64,000 nucleotides of DNA from JBDXHU01 sp039989475 (GTDB lineage: Bacteria > Pseudomonadota > Gammaproteobacteria > Pseudomonadales > Halieaceae): positions 1-64,000 of the forward strand of contig JBDXHU010000011.1 in NCBI GenBank assembly GCA_039989475.1, read 5' to 3'. Of this stretch, positions 50,123 through 60,352 are shown in pieces. A program made the position numbers and the translations under genes. The first letter of the stretch is position 1. Every line of letters begins with the position of its first letter. The notes beneath the pieces were generated by a model. It was not told the origin of the DNA and did no database searches. It was given only the letters and a program-made list of their open reading frames with translations.

Positions 50123-50568
50123 GATACTGCACTGCTAAAAGTCTACGGATCGGAAAGGTCATATTTCACTGGTAAACACGAGGGCTACCTGCGTTACAAG
50201 GGTATCCCCCACCAACTGCTGCCGAGCACCTATGAGTCCTTCAATCGCATCATCCCCGAGAAAACAGGCGCCCAGCAAATACCCGCAGTAGAACTACCCG
50301 ATGGGCGCCGGATGACCGACACGACGCCCATGATCGACTGGTTTGAACAACAGTACACTGACAACCCAATCCTACCCAGGGACCCGGCACAAGCCTCCCT
50401 GTGTCGGCTGGTCGAGGATTACGCTGACGAGTAGCTGTGGCGCCCGGCGATGCACTAACGCTGGAGTTATTATCAGCACGGGCGTCAACAACCGGGGATC
50501 ACGTCGAGCGCGGATACCTGCACCTGCTCGATATCCTCGAACCGCTGATCCTGCAGCAGAAGGACTAG
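50123..50568 (+). pseudogene. Decayed GST-like gene, paralogue 4 of the long subfamily
   Basis: In one frame from 50123 the sequence reads ALLKVYGSERSYFTGKHEGY and LRYKGIPHQLLPSTYESFNR, then IPAVELPDGRRMTDTTPMID, which is a GST N domain. It continues to LVEDYADE, a TAG at 50432 (expected tryptophan), LWRPAMH, a TAA at 50456 (expected tyrosine) and RWSYYQ. This matches RPAMHYRW of the protein at 22983-24110. After 50460 a frameshift or deletion brings in the other frame, reading DHVERGYLHLLDILEPLILQ and ending at 50568. No start codon is left in the first frame. Two in-frame stops plus a frameshift mark it as inactive. Confidence 0.8.
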
Positions 50569-50614
50569 CGGGGGATTATTCAACTCAACCGTCGCCCTTC
50601 TTCAGGTGCTCCCT

Positions 50615-53600
50615 TTACCCTTCCGATACTTCGCTATCGAGTATCCTGGTCATTGTCGCTGCCAGCTCTGACGCTGCATCAAAGTCGTACCTGTCTATCG
50701 CGGCGCGCAGCTCGCCGCACTTGTTCGCGAAATCCCCCGGCGCATCGACGATCACAAGCTCATCCACCAGGCGGGTAGCAACCGGGTCGTGCTCGCTGAC
50801 CGCTGCACTGATACGTTGCAGCACTGTTGCTGCCTGCTCCGGCGTGAACGCCTTGTCTCCGCCTGCGTTTTCCCCGGCTTTGGGCAGGGTCTGAATATCC
50901 GCTAGCGCTGGCCCCAGTGCGCTTGTGAGCTGGCCCAGTGCCTCTTGCGTATCATCACCTGCCCGACTCTTGGCTTCCAGCACGCTGGCGGCGTCCTGGA
51001 CCTTCGTAGCGCCCAGGCTGCCGGCCACACCCTTCAGGTTGTGGGCAAGCCGGGTGGCTTCACTCGGGTCCTCGCTGTTCTCAAGGGCGCGCTCAAAACC
51101 GGCGTTGAAGTCTCGAAAATCGTCAACAAACATCCTCAATAGTTTGAGGTATAGCTCGAAATTGCCACCGGTTCGCGCAAGTCCCGCTCGTGTGTCCAGG
51201 GAAGGTAGCGTTGGCAATACGTCTTTGGTGTCCTTCGCATGGCTGCTATTTTCAGTCGCACCTTCCTGCGCGCTTTTCACAGATTCACCGGGCGTAATCC
51301 AGTTGGCTAAAGTCGCAAACATTCTCACCACATCGACGGGTTTGGCAATGTGGTCGTTCATGCCTGCAGCCAGCACTTCTTCGCGATCGCCACTCATGAC
51401 ATTCGCGGTCATGGCAATAACCGGCAAGTGCTCAAAACGCTCCTGCTCACGAATCTTCCTGGTGGCCGTATAGCCGTCCATTACCGGCATCTGGCAGTCC
51501 ATGAGCACACCATCAAAGGTTTCCTGCTCCAGGATATCCAGCGCTTCCTGGCCATTGCCTGCTACCGTCGTCTGTATCCCGCGGGTATTCAGCAGCTCGC
51601 AGGCCAGTTCCTGGTTGATCGTGTTGTCTTCGACCAGGAGCAAATGAGCGCCCCGCAACTGCGCCACTACTTCGTCCGGCACTTCCCGCAGTACAGTTGA
51701 GCGTCGAGGTGACCCATCGCTGTGCCCCAGTACCATCATCACCGCATCGTAGAGGCGTGGCAGTGTAATCGGCTTAACCAGTATGGTGCCTACCGAGATG
51801 TTAGCGGCAGCTTTCACCACTTCTTCACGCCCATAGGCTGTCGCCATGATCACCTGCGGCGGATGCGCAAGCGTCGTGCTGGCCTGTATCCTGGTAATGG
51901 CCTCCACGCCGTCCATTACTGGCATCTTCCAGTCCATGATCACCACGCCATAGGGATCGTCGGCATCTGCCTCCGCAATCATAGTCAGCGACTCCTCGCC
52001 ATCATGGGCCAGGTCCACCCGGAACCCGAGAGAAACCAGCGTGGCGGAGATGATATCCCTGGCGGTTTTATTGTCATCCACCACCAGCATGCGCAGGTCA
52101 TCGAGTTCAGCGGCTGTGTGAAAGACTTCCTGCGCATCGGCGTGCTGCTTCTCCAGGCGAACGGTAAAATAAAAACTGCTGCCCTTGCCGGCTTCAGATT
52201 CGACGCCTATTTTGCCGTTCATCAGCTCGGTCAGGCGCTTGCAGATCGCCAGGCCGAGGCCGGTGCCGCCAAACTTGCGTGTGGTTGATGTATCTGCCTG
52301 GGAGAAGGACTGGAACAACTTGTCTTGTTGCTCCGGGGTCATGCCTATACCGGTGTCTCTTACCTTGAACAGCAGGACTGCCTCGTCTTCAGTTTCTTCA
52401 AGCAACTCAGTGCTGATAACTACCTCACCGGTCTCGGTAAACTTGACCGCGTTGTTGCCGATATTGATGAGTACCTGGCCGAGGCGTAGAGGGTCGCCGA
52501 CCAGCGCCATGGGCAGCTCGGGTGGAATGTCGAAAATCAGTTCCAGCCCCTTGTCTTCGGCGTTCAAGCCCACCAGGTTGGAGAGGTTTTCCAGCACATC
52601 ATCGAGCCGGAAATCAATTTTTTCTATTTCCAGCTTGCCCGCTTCAATCTTGGAAAAGTCGAGAATGTCGTTAATGATGCCCAGCAGTGAATTGGCCGAG
52701 AGGTGCACCTTCTCGATGTAATTCCTCTGCTGGTCGTCAAGATTGGTCCGCAAGGCCAGGTCCGCCATGCCGATGACTGCATTCATCGGTGTACGGATTT
52801 CATGAGACATATTGGCGAGGAACGCCCCCTTGGACTCATTGGCCTGCTCGGCCAGCAGCTTGGCTTCTTCAAGCTCGTCCCGGGTGGACTCAATAATGCT
52901 TTTCTGCCGCTCCAGGTCCCGGGTTTGCTCCGCCAACTGGGTATTCGATTCAGTCAGTTCCTTCTCACGCTCCAGCAAGGCACCGGCTTGCGCTTGGGTC
53001 TGGACCAGCAGGCTGTCGGTCTTGCCCCGCTGCCGTGCGGTCTGAATGGCAATGCAGATATTTTCCGCCACCAGCGATAGAAACTCGGACTGGGCCGGTC
53101 GGATCGGGTCCAGGGACGCCAACTCCAGCACGCCGAGAGTCTCGTTCTCGTACACCAGCGGGTAAATGATGACAGCTCGCGCCGGGGTACTTCCGGTAAG
53201 AGACTGAATATCGAAGTAGTTCTCGGGTAGCTGATCAAGCACCAGTGGCTTGCCCTCCGCCACCGCCTGCCCTGCCATGCCCTCGCCCTTACGCAATGGC
53301 TGATATTCGGATTCATCCCTGTCCGTGGCGTATCCCGCCGAGAAGCGCAGGATTTCTTCGCTCTCTTCGTACTGGTAGTACAAGCCCGCCTGCAAGCCCA
53401 TGTGCTGGCATAGGGCCCCCAGCACACGACTCACCAGTTGCTGCTCGCTCAAGCTGCCTCTGGACTCATCATTGAGCAGATTCTGGCCGTTGCGTTGCCA
53501 ACTTATCGCCTCGGATTTTTCGAGGTTGGCTTGCAGCGTTTGAGTCATTCCCGCCAGGGAAAGCATCAGGATATCCTTATCCGAGCGTGGCGTTATTTCT

Positions 53601-54988
53601 ACCGCATAGTCACCGCTGGAAATAATCTCCGCCGTATGGGCGATATCATTCATGTCGCGGATCATTCGGTTGATGGTAGCGGCCAGCTCGTCTTCATCTG
53701 ACTGCGCAGCCAGCTGCACATCGACGTCGCCCAGAGCAAGATTCTTCAGCGCCTCCTGCTTGGCCAGCAGGCTTTGCAACATCAGTTGAAACGATTTTCC
53801 GAGCGCGTCCCGCTCTGACAACAGCTCTACCTCTGTAGACAGGATTCCCCGCGCAACATTGCCAGCCACATCCGACTTCAGCTGCAAGCTGTCCAGGAAG
53901 CGGTTGAATGCATCGGAAATAGCTCCGATTTCATCCTCTGAGTCATTATGGTTGCGCAAGGCCAGGTCACCGCTGCGTTGCACGTTCTCTACAACTTGCA
54001 CCAGCCTGGCTACCGGCCGCGTGATCATGCGAACAATCAGCCAGGCGATAATCACTGTTAGCAGCAATGCCAGCGCAGACGCCGCCATTGCCGAGGTCAC
54101 ACTGTAATCGTTGCGAGCCTGAACCAGGGGACCGAGCGTATCCTGGTCTTCCTTGATCGAGAGTTTAATCTTCTCAGAGATATCGGCAACGCTCAGGCTC
54201 AGCGGATCCATTTCACGATTTATCAACTCATTACGCGCGGTGATGGTTTCAACCATCTCCTCAAACGCATCAAGGTAAATCGTCCTGGCGATGGAGAACT
54301 CCTGCAGGAGTTCCTTGCGCCGCGGGTTTTGCAGGCTCTTCACCATTTCCTGGTACTTTTCTTCAAAGCCAAAGCCCAGTTCCGTGCGCACTCGATCGAC
54401 ATTTTCCGACTTGTTCTTGTCCAGGAACTTGAGTACGTGGAGGCGGCCTAGCAGAACTGCCTGCAGCGCGCGGCCGGCGTGGAAGGACGCTGTAGCATCC
54501 TGGTCCTCGAAAGCGGAAAGCATGATGGCCTCGAGATTTTGCCGCATCTTGATGCCCTGAGGGTCAAGGCGCTCGTTGAGGATGAGGTCGCGCTCACGCA
54601 TCAGCTTGAAGACCTGCTCTGACACGCTGCGGTATTGATCAAGCTCGCTCACCAACTCGATACTAAGCGCCTTGCGTGCCGGGTTATCCATCGCCTCCTG
54701 CTGCTCCACGGCAAAGCGTTTGGCCTGGGATAAACGGCTCTGGTATATCCCGTAGTCGGTGTCGCTGCGGGTCTTGAGAAAACTGACCGCAGCCCGGGTG
54801 GCCATAAGCATATTGGCTTGCACCCGACCAGACAGAACACTCTCACGCGCATATTCCCGATAGGATTTGAAGTCAGTACTGCCGGACTGGAGATTGACGA
54901 TGGCAAAACCAACAATCAGCAGCATCAGTGACAATACCGCGGTAAATCCGAGGGCTATTTTGGAGCCAATATTGAGTCTGGAAAACAT
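50615..54988 (-). CDS. Hybrid sensor histidine kinase 1 (GAF, two receivers, HPt; BarA-like)
   Basis: A 1457-residue phosphorelay protein. Order: membrane helix near 15-35, a long helical periplasmic segment, second helix near 310, HAMP (~330-385), GAF (~515-650), coiled coil, HisKA with the phospho-accepting His near 729 in NMSHEIRTPMNAVIG, HATPase to ~940, receiver 1 (MLVVDDNKTARD, IMDWKMPVMDG), receiver 2 (LLLVEDNTINQE, LMDCQMPVMDG) and HPt with LAHNLKGVAGSLG near 1316. Both receivers keep the phospho-Asp. No dedicated output domain is present, so signal goes to an unlinked regulator. The ATG at 54988 begins MFSRLNIGSKIALGF, a proper first helix; longer frames are rejected. A copy of its start region recurs at 60353. 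Confidence 0.92.
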   Translation of the reverse strand: MFSRLNIGSKIALGFTAVLSLMLLIVGFAIVNLQSGSTDFKSYREYARESVLSGRVQANMLMATRAAVSFLKTRSDTDYGIYQSRLSQAKRFAVEQQEAMDNPARKALSIELVSELDQYRSVSEQVFKLMRERDLILNERLDPQGIKMRQNLEAIMLSAFEDQDATASFHAGRALQAVLLGRLHVLKFLDKNKSENVDRVRTELGFGFEEKYQEMVKSLQNPRRKELLQEFSIARTIYLDAFEEMVETITARNELINREMDPLSLSVADISEKIKLSIKEDQDTLGPLVQARNDYSVTSAMAASALALLLTVIIAWLIVRMITRPVARLVQVVENVQRSGDLALRNHNDSEDEIGAISDAFNRFLDSLQLKSDVAGNVARGILSTEVELLSERDALGKSFQLMLQSLLAKQEALKNLALGDVDVQLAAQSDEDELAATINRMIRDMNDIAHTAEIISSGDYAVEITPRSDKDILMLSLAGMTQTLQANLEKSEAISWQRNGQNLLNDESRGSLSEQQLVSRVLGALCQHMGLQAGLYYQYEESEEILRFSAGYATDRDESEYQPLRKGEGMAGQAVAEGKPLVLDQLPENYFDIQSLTGSTPARAVIIYPLVYENETLGVLELASLDPIRPAQSEFLSLVAENICIAIQTARQRGKTDSLLVQTQAQAGALLEREKELTESNTQLAEQTRDLERQKSIIESTRDELEEAKLLAEQANESKGAFLANMSHEIRTPMNAVIGMADLALRTNLDDQQRNYIEKVHLSANSLLGIINDILDFSKIEAGKLEIEKIDFRLDDVLENLSNLVGLNAEDKGLELIFDIPPELPMALVGDPLRLGQVLINIGNNAVKFTETGEVVISTELLEETEDEAVLLFKVRDTGIGMTPEQQDKLFQSFSQADTSTTRKFGGTGLGLAICKRLTELMNGKIGVESEAGKGSSFYFTVRLEKQHADAQEVFHTAAELDDLRMLVVDDNKTARDIISATLVSLGFRVDLAHDGEESLTMIAEADADDPYGVVIMDWKMPVMDGVEAITRIQASTTLAHPPQVIMATAYGREEVVKAAANISVGTILVKPITLPRLYDAVMMVLGHSDGSPRRSTVLREVPDEVVAQLRGAHLLLVEDNTINQELACELLNTRGIQTTVAGNGQEALDILEQETFDGVLMDCQMPVMDGYTATRKIREQERFEHLPVIAMTANVMSGDREEVLAAGMNDHIAKPVDVVRMFATLANWITPGESVKSAQEGATENSSHAKDTKDVLPTLPSLDTRAGLARTGGNFELYLKLLRMFVDDFRDFNAGFERALENSEDPSEATRLAHNLKGVAGSLGATKVQDAASVLEAKSRAGDDTQEALGQLTSALGPALADIQTLPKAGENAGGDKAFTPEQAATVLQRISAAVSEHDPVATRLVDELVIVDAPGDFANKCGELRAAIDRYDFDAASELAATMTRILDSEVSEG

Positions 54989-55001
54989 TAATAACCTGTC
55001 T
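54948..55001. repeat. 54-bp direct repeat, copy 1 (start region of kinase 1)
   Basis: CCGAGGGCTATTTTGGAGCC and the following bases through the kinase 1 start codon and Shine-Dalgarno recur at 60353-60406 in the same orientation with 52 of 54 identical positions. Both copies bracket the second kinase gene. Confidence 0.9.
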
Positions 55002-55299
55002 TGTGGTACACGGCTATTTGCCGCGTATTTGCCGCGTATTAGCGCTTGGCAAGCACTGAGCACTATGAATTAGACCCGGTATTGTACGATGATTCAGTGG
55101 TTTCAGACACTGCCGTTTGCGCGACTTCAAGCCACGTTGAGTACAGCATTAGTCGGTGGATTCCGGGGGCAGCTTACCTGAATCAGGATTTATGGATGCC
55201 TCACTGGGCTCGCATACCGCTGCATTTTTCGTGCCTTTTGAAGATACCCCGGATGATCGCGGCTTTTTCATAACCCTGCCTGAGCAGATGCAGGAATGG
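55002..55299. other. Gap between kinase 1 and an amidohydrolase remnant
   Basis: About 300 bp with the repeated phrase GCCGCGTATT near 55020-55040. No gene is supported. It presumably holds the kinase 1 promoter. Confidence 0.4.
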
Positions 55300-55428
55300 G
55301 CGCTGGGCAAACTGGCCGACCTGGTGATTGTTGACCGTGACATTACCCGTATCGCGGCAGGTCAGCTTCGCGATGCCCGGGTGCAGCGTACGGTGATCGG
55401 TGGGCGCACGGTCTATAGACGTCATTGA
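55300..55428 (+). pseudogene. C-terminal remnant of an amidohydrolase (YtcJ-like)
   Basis: The last 42 codons read ALGKLADLVIVDRDITRI then AAGQLRDARVQRTVIGGRTV, the standard C terminus of YtcJ-type amidohydrolases (GKxADLVVLDR...T-x-V-GGR-x-V). The metal-binding barrel is missing: upstream sequence in this frame (from 55156) shows no similarity. It is a relic, and marks a rearrangement breakpoint between the two kinase genes. Confidence 0.75.
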
Positions 55429-55552
55429 GGTGCCTGCCTTGGAGGGTATCGAAATGGCGCTGAAGAGCCGGGTTGCTTAGCGAATTGTGTATTGAATTGA
55501 ACTGCCTATTGAACAATAATCTTCTGGAATCCCACCATTCTCCATTTATTTC

Positions 55553-55577
55553 GAGCAGAGCAGAGCTGAGCTGAGCT
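55553..55577 (+). repeat. Five tandem GAGC(A/T) pentamers before the kinase 2 start
   Basis: GAGCA-GAGCA-GAGCT-GAGCT-GAGCT runs up to two bases before the ATG of kinase 2 and supplies GAG-type Shine-Dalgarno choices. Changes in repeat number by slippage would alter the spacing to the start codon. Confidence 0.8.
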
Positions 55578-55579
55578 GA

Positions 55580-58500
55580 ATGAATATAATCCCTTCACGG
55601 GCGATGGCTGTACTGCTGATAGCGATATTGCAGCTACTTGTGTCGCCATGCTATTCCCAGTCTGATGATGTTCCTTTAACAGCCGAAGAACGGGCCTGGA
55701 TTATTGAAAATCCCGTCATCCGGGTACATAACGAAGCGGACTATGGCCCGTTCAACTTCAATGTCAATGGCGAACCCCGCGGATACTCAATAGAGTACAT
55801 ACAGCTGCTTGCTGCAAGCGTAGGGCTTGAGCTCGAGTACGTCAGCGGCTACAACTGGCAGCAGTTCCTGGATTTGATTCGGGTTGATGAGCTTGACGTA
55901 ATCATAAACGTTACCCCCTTGCCAGAGCGCAAGGAGTATATGCATTTTACTGACGGCTACGTAAAGCCGCCTGCTGCCGTCATTGTCAGGGATCCGGGGC
56001 CTGAGATTAATTCCTTGCCTGATCTTCGCGGTAAACGAGTTGCGGTAACGGCCGGCTACGCACAGCAGGCTTACATGGAACGTGAATTTCCCGAATCAGA
56101 ACTGGTTCTTACGAATGGAAATCTGGAAGCACTTTTTGCGGTATTGGATGGCCGCGCCGATGCGACGCTGGGGTCTTTCAGTTCCCTTAACTTCCAGATT
56201 GAAGAGCTTAGCTTGACCGGATTGAGGGTCTCCTTCCTGAGCAACATTCCGGAATTGACGATGACCTCCGCCTTTGGCGTTCGCAAAAGTGCACCCTTAC
56301 TCAGGGATATATTGCAAAAAGCGATGGATACTCTCGATGATGAGCAGCTGACGCCGCTGCGCGATAAGTGGTTACGTAGCAAGCAGACCACCCCTGTGCA
56401 GCTGGATAGCGTGTGGTGGATATTTGTCGCCGTGCTGTTTCTTTTCCTGTTACTCATGTTCTTGAACTTTATTAGTCATCGATTCTCCGTGGGCAACGGG
56501 GCCGCACTGGCAACGGGCACGCTTCGCTTTCGCATAATCGTGTACGGTTTTCTAAGTGTTTTCGTGGTGCTGGTTTCCACCGCTGGTTGGCTCGCCCTGG
56601 GAAGCATCCATAACAAGATTGTCCGGGATGTAAGCAAGGATCTTGAGAATACGCTTCTAACGGCCGCCGACCGGCTCAATATCTGGGTGCAGCTGAGAAC
56701 AGTTGTTCTTAACCAGATCGCAACCAACCCGGTTTTAATCGAGCAGGTAGAGCTGCTGCTCGGCATCACGGCAACGAGTGACTCGCTATTGGGATCACGG
56801 GAGTTAGAGGATATTCGCCACACCCTGTCTAAAAGCAAAAATGACATGGGCCTCGGATTCTTCATTATCGACCGCAATGGAATCAGCATCGCCTCGGCCA
56901 GAAATTCTAATATTGGCACCCGTAACCTGATTTCTATCCAGCGACCGAAATTGATGGAAAAAGTGTTTTCAGGGAATTCGGTTTTTATTCCACCCATCTA
57001 TTCCGACGTAACTATAGGTGGCAGGGATATAAAAAGTACTACCAGCCTTTTTATCGCTGTGCCTGTTCGAGGCGACAGTGGTGATGTGATTGCCGCTCTC
57101 ACGATGAGGCTTGATCCCGCCCAGGGCTTTTCCCGGGTCCTGCAGCTCTCGGGTCTTGGTGAGACTGGAGAAAGCTACGCCTTCGACCAAAAAGGCCTGC
57201 TAATGTCTTCCAGCCGATTCGAAAGCCAGTTAAGAGCGGTTGGGCTGCTCGAGGAAGGGGAGTCAAGTATTCTCAATATTCAAATTCGCGACCCGGGTGA
57301 TGATATGACGGAGGGTTTTCGCCCGGAACTCCCCCGGGCCGATCAGCCGCTGACATTAATGGCAGAGAGTGCCGTTAGCGCCCGAGTCGGAGCCGGCGAT
57401 AGACGATCTGCCACAGAACTGAATCTGGATGGCTATCGGGACTATTTTGGCGCCGAGGTATTTGGTGCATGGCTGTGGGATGGTCAGCTGGGTCTGGGGC
57501 TGGCGAGCGAAATCGATGCTGCAGAGGCAATGTCTACATTTACAATTGTTCGAGCGACAGCGGTGGGTGTATTTGGTGTGACTCTTATTCTCGCCCTGGG
57601 TGGAATTGTTTTTGTCCTTGCGACCGGCGAGAGGACCAACAAGGCGTTGTTGCGTGCCAGGAATGAACTCGAGGATCGGGTAGAAGAACGAACAAAGGAT
57701 TTACAGAAAGCAATCAGGCAGACCTCGTTGATTTTGGAGAATTCTATCAATGGAATTTTGACGATCGATGATCAGCAGATCGTAGTGGGCTTCAATCCTG
57801 CGGCGGAGGCAATGTGGGGCTATAAAGCCAGTGAAGTTCTGGGTAATCCGATAACGATGTTACTGCCAGAGCATGCACATAAGAATCACCTTGGCAATGT
57901 TCACCAGTTTCGGGACTCCGATGATATCTCCATCGACCTGAATCAGCGAAGTACGATGCTGGCTGGTCTATGCAAAGACGGTAGAAATTTCCCGGCGGAA
58001 GTGGGCATCTCGAAAAGTGAGGTCGACGGTGAAATGTTTTATTCCGCATTTGTTGTCGACATCACAGAACGTCGTCTTGCGGAAGCTGAAACCCTGCAGG
58101 CGAAGCAGGCCGCCGATGACGCCAACCAGGCCAAGAGCGATTTCCTGGCCAATATGAGCCACGAAATTCGCACACCCATGAACGCCATTCTGGGGCTGAG
58201 TGATTTATGCCTGCGCACCGAATTGTCGACGAAACAGGAAGACTACCTTTCCAAAATTCACGGCTCGGCCGGCACGCTGTTGGGAATTATTAATGACATC
58301 CTGGATTTTTCCAAAATCGAGGCCGGCAAGCTCGATATGGAAGCTGTCGATTTTAATCTTGACGATGCCCTGGCTAATGTCGCGGCCTTGATTGGTAACA
58401 AAGCGCAGGAAAAAGGGCTCGAATTTCTTTTCCAGGTGCCCACAGACTTGCCCAGAATTCTGGTTGGCGACCCTCTGCGACTGGGCCAGGTCTTGATCAA

Positions 58501-60334
58501 CCTGGCAAACAATGCGGTCAAGTTTACAGAATCCGGCGAAGTTGTCATTTCGGTAGAGCGAATAGAGGAGTCTGAGACCGGAATTGCTCTCAAGTTCACA
58601 GTTCGTGATACAGGCATTGGCTTGACCGAGCAGCAGATTGATAAATTATTCGAATCTTTTTCCCAGGCAGATACCTCCACCACGCGAAAATATGGCGGAA
58701 CCGGGCTGGGGTTAACTATCAGCAAAAAACTGACTGAAATGATGGGGGGTGAGATCTGGGTTGAGAGCGTTTCAGGCCAGGGGAGTCACTTTATATTCAC
58801 GGCAAAATTTGCCAAAACAACAACTCCCGAGCTAAGAGGTTGGCAAATAGCGGAAGAAGTAAGGGGTAAGCCGGTACTGGTTGTTGACGACAATGAAACC
58901 TCCAGGTTCATTTTCAAGCAGATCCTGGAGTCGTTCTCATTTGAAGTGTCGCTGGCCAACTCCGGAGTTGAAGGTATTGAAGCCGTCGCCCGGGAGACCC
59001 CCGCATTTGAACTGGTGTTGATGGACTGGCAGATGCCCGGGATGAATGGCATCAAGGCCATTGAAGAGATCCGTAGCTTGAGTCATCTCTCCCACCAGCC
59101 CAGGATTATACTGGCGACTGCTTTTGCCCGGGAGGAGGTTATTACCGAGGCGGAGCGGGTAGACCTTGACGGATTTCTCATTAAGCCTGTCGACCCGTCA
59201 ATGCTCTTTGACGCAGTGATGTCGGCCTTTGGGCAGACCAGTAACAGCTCAGGCAGGAGAAAAACATCCATCGACTATGACGTAGAATCCCTGCGGCCCA
59301 TATTGGGTGCCAAAATTTTGCTGGCCGAAGACAATGAAATCAATCAGCAGATCGCCCGGGAGCTTTTGGAAGAAGCCGGCTTCTATGTTGACCTGGCTAA
59401 CAATGGGGTGGAGGCCGTAAAAATGGTGCACGCCGCTGAGTACGACCTGGTGTTAATGGATATACAGATGCCGGAAATGGATGGCCATGAAGCCACTCGG
59501 CGAATACGTGAGATACCGAAGTTCAAGGATTTGCCCATTGTCGCCATGACCGCCGGTGTAATGGCCGAGGACAAGGCAAAGGCGAAGGAAGTTGGAATGA
59601 ACGATCACGTTTCCAAGCCCATCGAGCTCAATCGGTTTTTTGAGGCGCTGGTGAGATGGATCCAGCCCGGCGAGCGTGACGTGCCCGTCCATGAAAGCCA
59701 ATTGGAGCAGGACAAACCCGAGGTGAACTTGCCGCGAGAGCTCGCCGGAATCAACATCAAGCTGGGACTTTCCAGGGTGGGCGGAAACCCGGGGCTATTC
59801 AGAGATATCTTGCTCAGATTTCGCGATGGCCAGGTCAACGTGGTCGAAGAAACTCGCGTTGCTCTGAGCGAAGGCAATCTGGAGTTGGCCGCCAGATTGG
59901 CCCATACCCTCAAGGGAGTTGCCGCCAGTATAGGAGCTTCTGAAGTGGCATCGGCGGCCAAGGACCTGGAAGCCGGAATTGCCAAGAGTGGTGCTGATGT
60001 TGCCGTGGTGTTACTTGAATCCACCCAGGCGCATTTGGACCAAGTGGTTTCAGCCTTGTCAGTACTTGAGGTGGAGAAGCGCTCCCAGACCACGGCGGGC
60101 CCTGTCGATTGGGAACTGGTGCAAGCGAACCTGTCTCAGTTAAGAAACCTTCTGGAAAACTCCGATACAGGAGCGGGCAAAAAACTCGAGGTGTTGACTA
60201 AAGTGCTGCCTGACGAAGCGTTTGCTTCAACGCTCGGGGCGATAGGGCGCGCATTCAGCGACTATGATTTTGACCAGGGGCTGGAGCACCTGGCTGAACT
60301 GGAGCAGTTAATCAGCTCGCAAGGCGATAGCTGA
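55580..60334 (+). CDS. Hybrid sensor histidine kinase 2 (SBP_bac_3, Cache, PAS, two receivers, HPt; EvgS/BvgS-like)
   Basis: A 1584-residue phosphorelay protein. After a signal peptide, residues ~30-265 form a periplasmic solute-binding domain (NGEPRGYSIEYIQLLAASVG, VDELDVIINVTPLPERKEYM). Membrane helices lie near 277-300 and 315-335, followed by a Cache-like extracytoplasmic domain (~340-650), a helix near 655-680, a coiled coil and a PAS domain (~715-830). HisKA has its His near 860 in NMSHEIRTPMNAILG. An HATPase, receiver 1 (VLVVDDNETSRF, LMDWQMPGMNG), receiver 2 (LLAEDNEINQQ, LMDIQMPEMDG) and HPt (LAHTLKGVAASIG, ~1440) follow. Two periplasmic sensor modules in one chain are unusual. An alternative ATG lies at 55604. 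The next downstream sequence is the second 54-bp repeat. Confidence 0.92.
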   Translation: MNIIPSRAMAVLLIAILQLLVSPCYSQSDDVPLTAEERAWIIENPVIRVHNEADYGPFNFNVNGEPRGYSIEYIQLLAASVGLELEYVSGYNWQQFLDLIRVDELDVIINVTPLPERKEYMHFTDGYVKPPAAVIVRDPGPEINSLPDLRGKRVAVTAGYAQQAYMEREFPESELVLTNGNLEALFAVLDGRADATLGSFSSLNFQIEELSLTGLRVSFLSNIPELTMTSAFGVRKSAPLLRDILQKAMDTLDDEQLTPLRDKWLRSKQTTPVQLDSVWWIFVAVLFLFLLLMFLNFISHRFSVGNGAALATGTLRFRIIVYGFLSVFVVLVSTAGWLALGSIHNKIVRDVSKDLENTLLTAADRLNIWVQLRTVVLNQIATNPVLIEQVELLLGITATSDSLLGSRELEDIRHTLSKSKNDMGLGFFIIDRNGISIASARNSNIGTRNLISIQRPKLMEKVFSGNSVFIPPIYSDVTIGGRDIKSTTSLFIAVPVRGDSGDVIAALTMRLDPAQGFSRVLQLSGLGETGESYAFDQKGLLMSSSRFESQLRAVGLLEEGESSILNIQIRDPGDDMTEGFRPELPRADQPLTLMAESAVSARVGAGDRRSATELNLDGYRDYFGAEVFGAWLWDGQLGLGLASEIDAAEAMSTFTIVRATAVGVFGVTLILALGGIVFVLATGERTNKALLRARNELEDRVEERTKDLQKAIRQTSLILENSINGILTIDDQQIVVGFNPAAEAMWGYKASEVLGNPITMLLPEHAHKNHLGNVHQFRDSDDISIDLNQRSTMLAGLCKDGRNFPAEVGISKSEVDGEMFYSAFVVDITERRLAEAETLQAKQAADDANQAKSDFLANMSHEIRTPMNAILGLSDLCLRTELSTKQEDYLSKIHGSAGTLLGIINDILDFSKIEAGKLDMEAVDFNLDDALANVAALIGNKAQEKGLEFLFQVPTDLPRILVGDPLRLGQVLINLANNAVKFTESGEVVISVERIEESETGIALKFTVRDTGIGLTEQQIDKLFESFSQADTSTTRKYGGTGLGLTISKKLTEMMGGEIWVESVSGQGSHFIFTAKFAKTTTPELRGWQIAEEVRGKPVLVVDDNETSRFIFKQILESFSFEVSLANSGVEGIEAVARETPAFELVLMDWQMPGMNGIKAIEEIRSLSHLSHQPRIILATAFAREEVITEAERVDLDGFLIKPVDPSMLFDAVMSAFGQTSNSSGRRKTSIDYDVESLRPILGAKILLAEDNEINQQIARELLEEAGFYVDLANNGVEAVKMVHAAEYDLVLMDIQMPEMDGHEATRRIREIPKFKDLPIVAMTAGVMAEDKAKAKEVGMNDHVSKPIELNRFFEALVRWIQPGERDVPVHESQLEQDKPEVNLPRELAGINIKLGLSRVGGNPGLFRDILLRFRDGQVNVVEETRVALSEGNLELAARLAHTLKGVAASIGASEVASAAKDLEAGIAKSGADVAVVLLESTQAHLDQVVSALSVLEVEKRSQTTAGPVDWELVQANLSQLRNLLENSDTGAGKKLEVLTKVLPDEAFASTLGAIGRAFSDYDFDQGLEHLAELEQLISSQGDS

Positions 60335-60352
60335 GATCATGCCCATAGAAAC

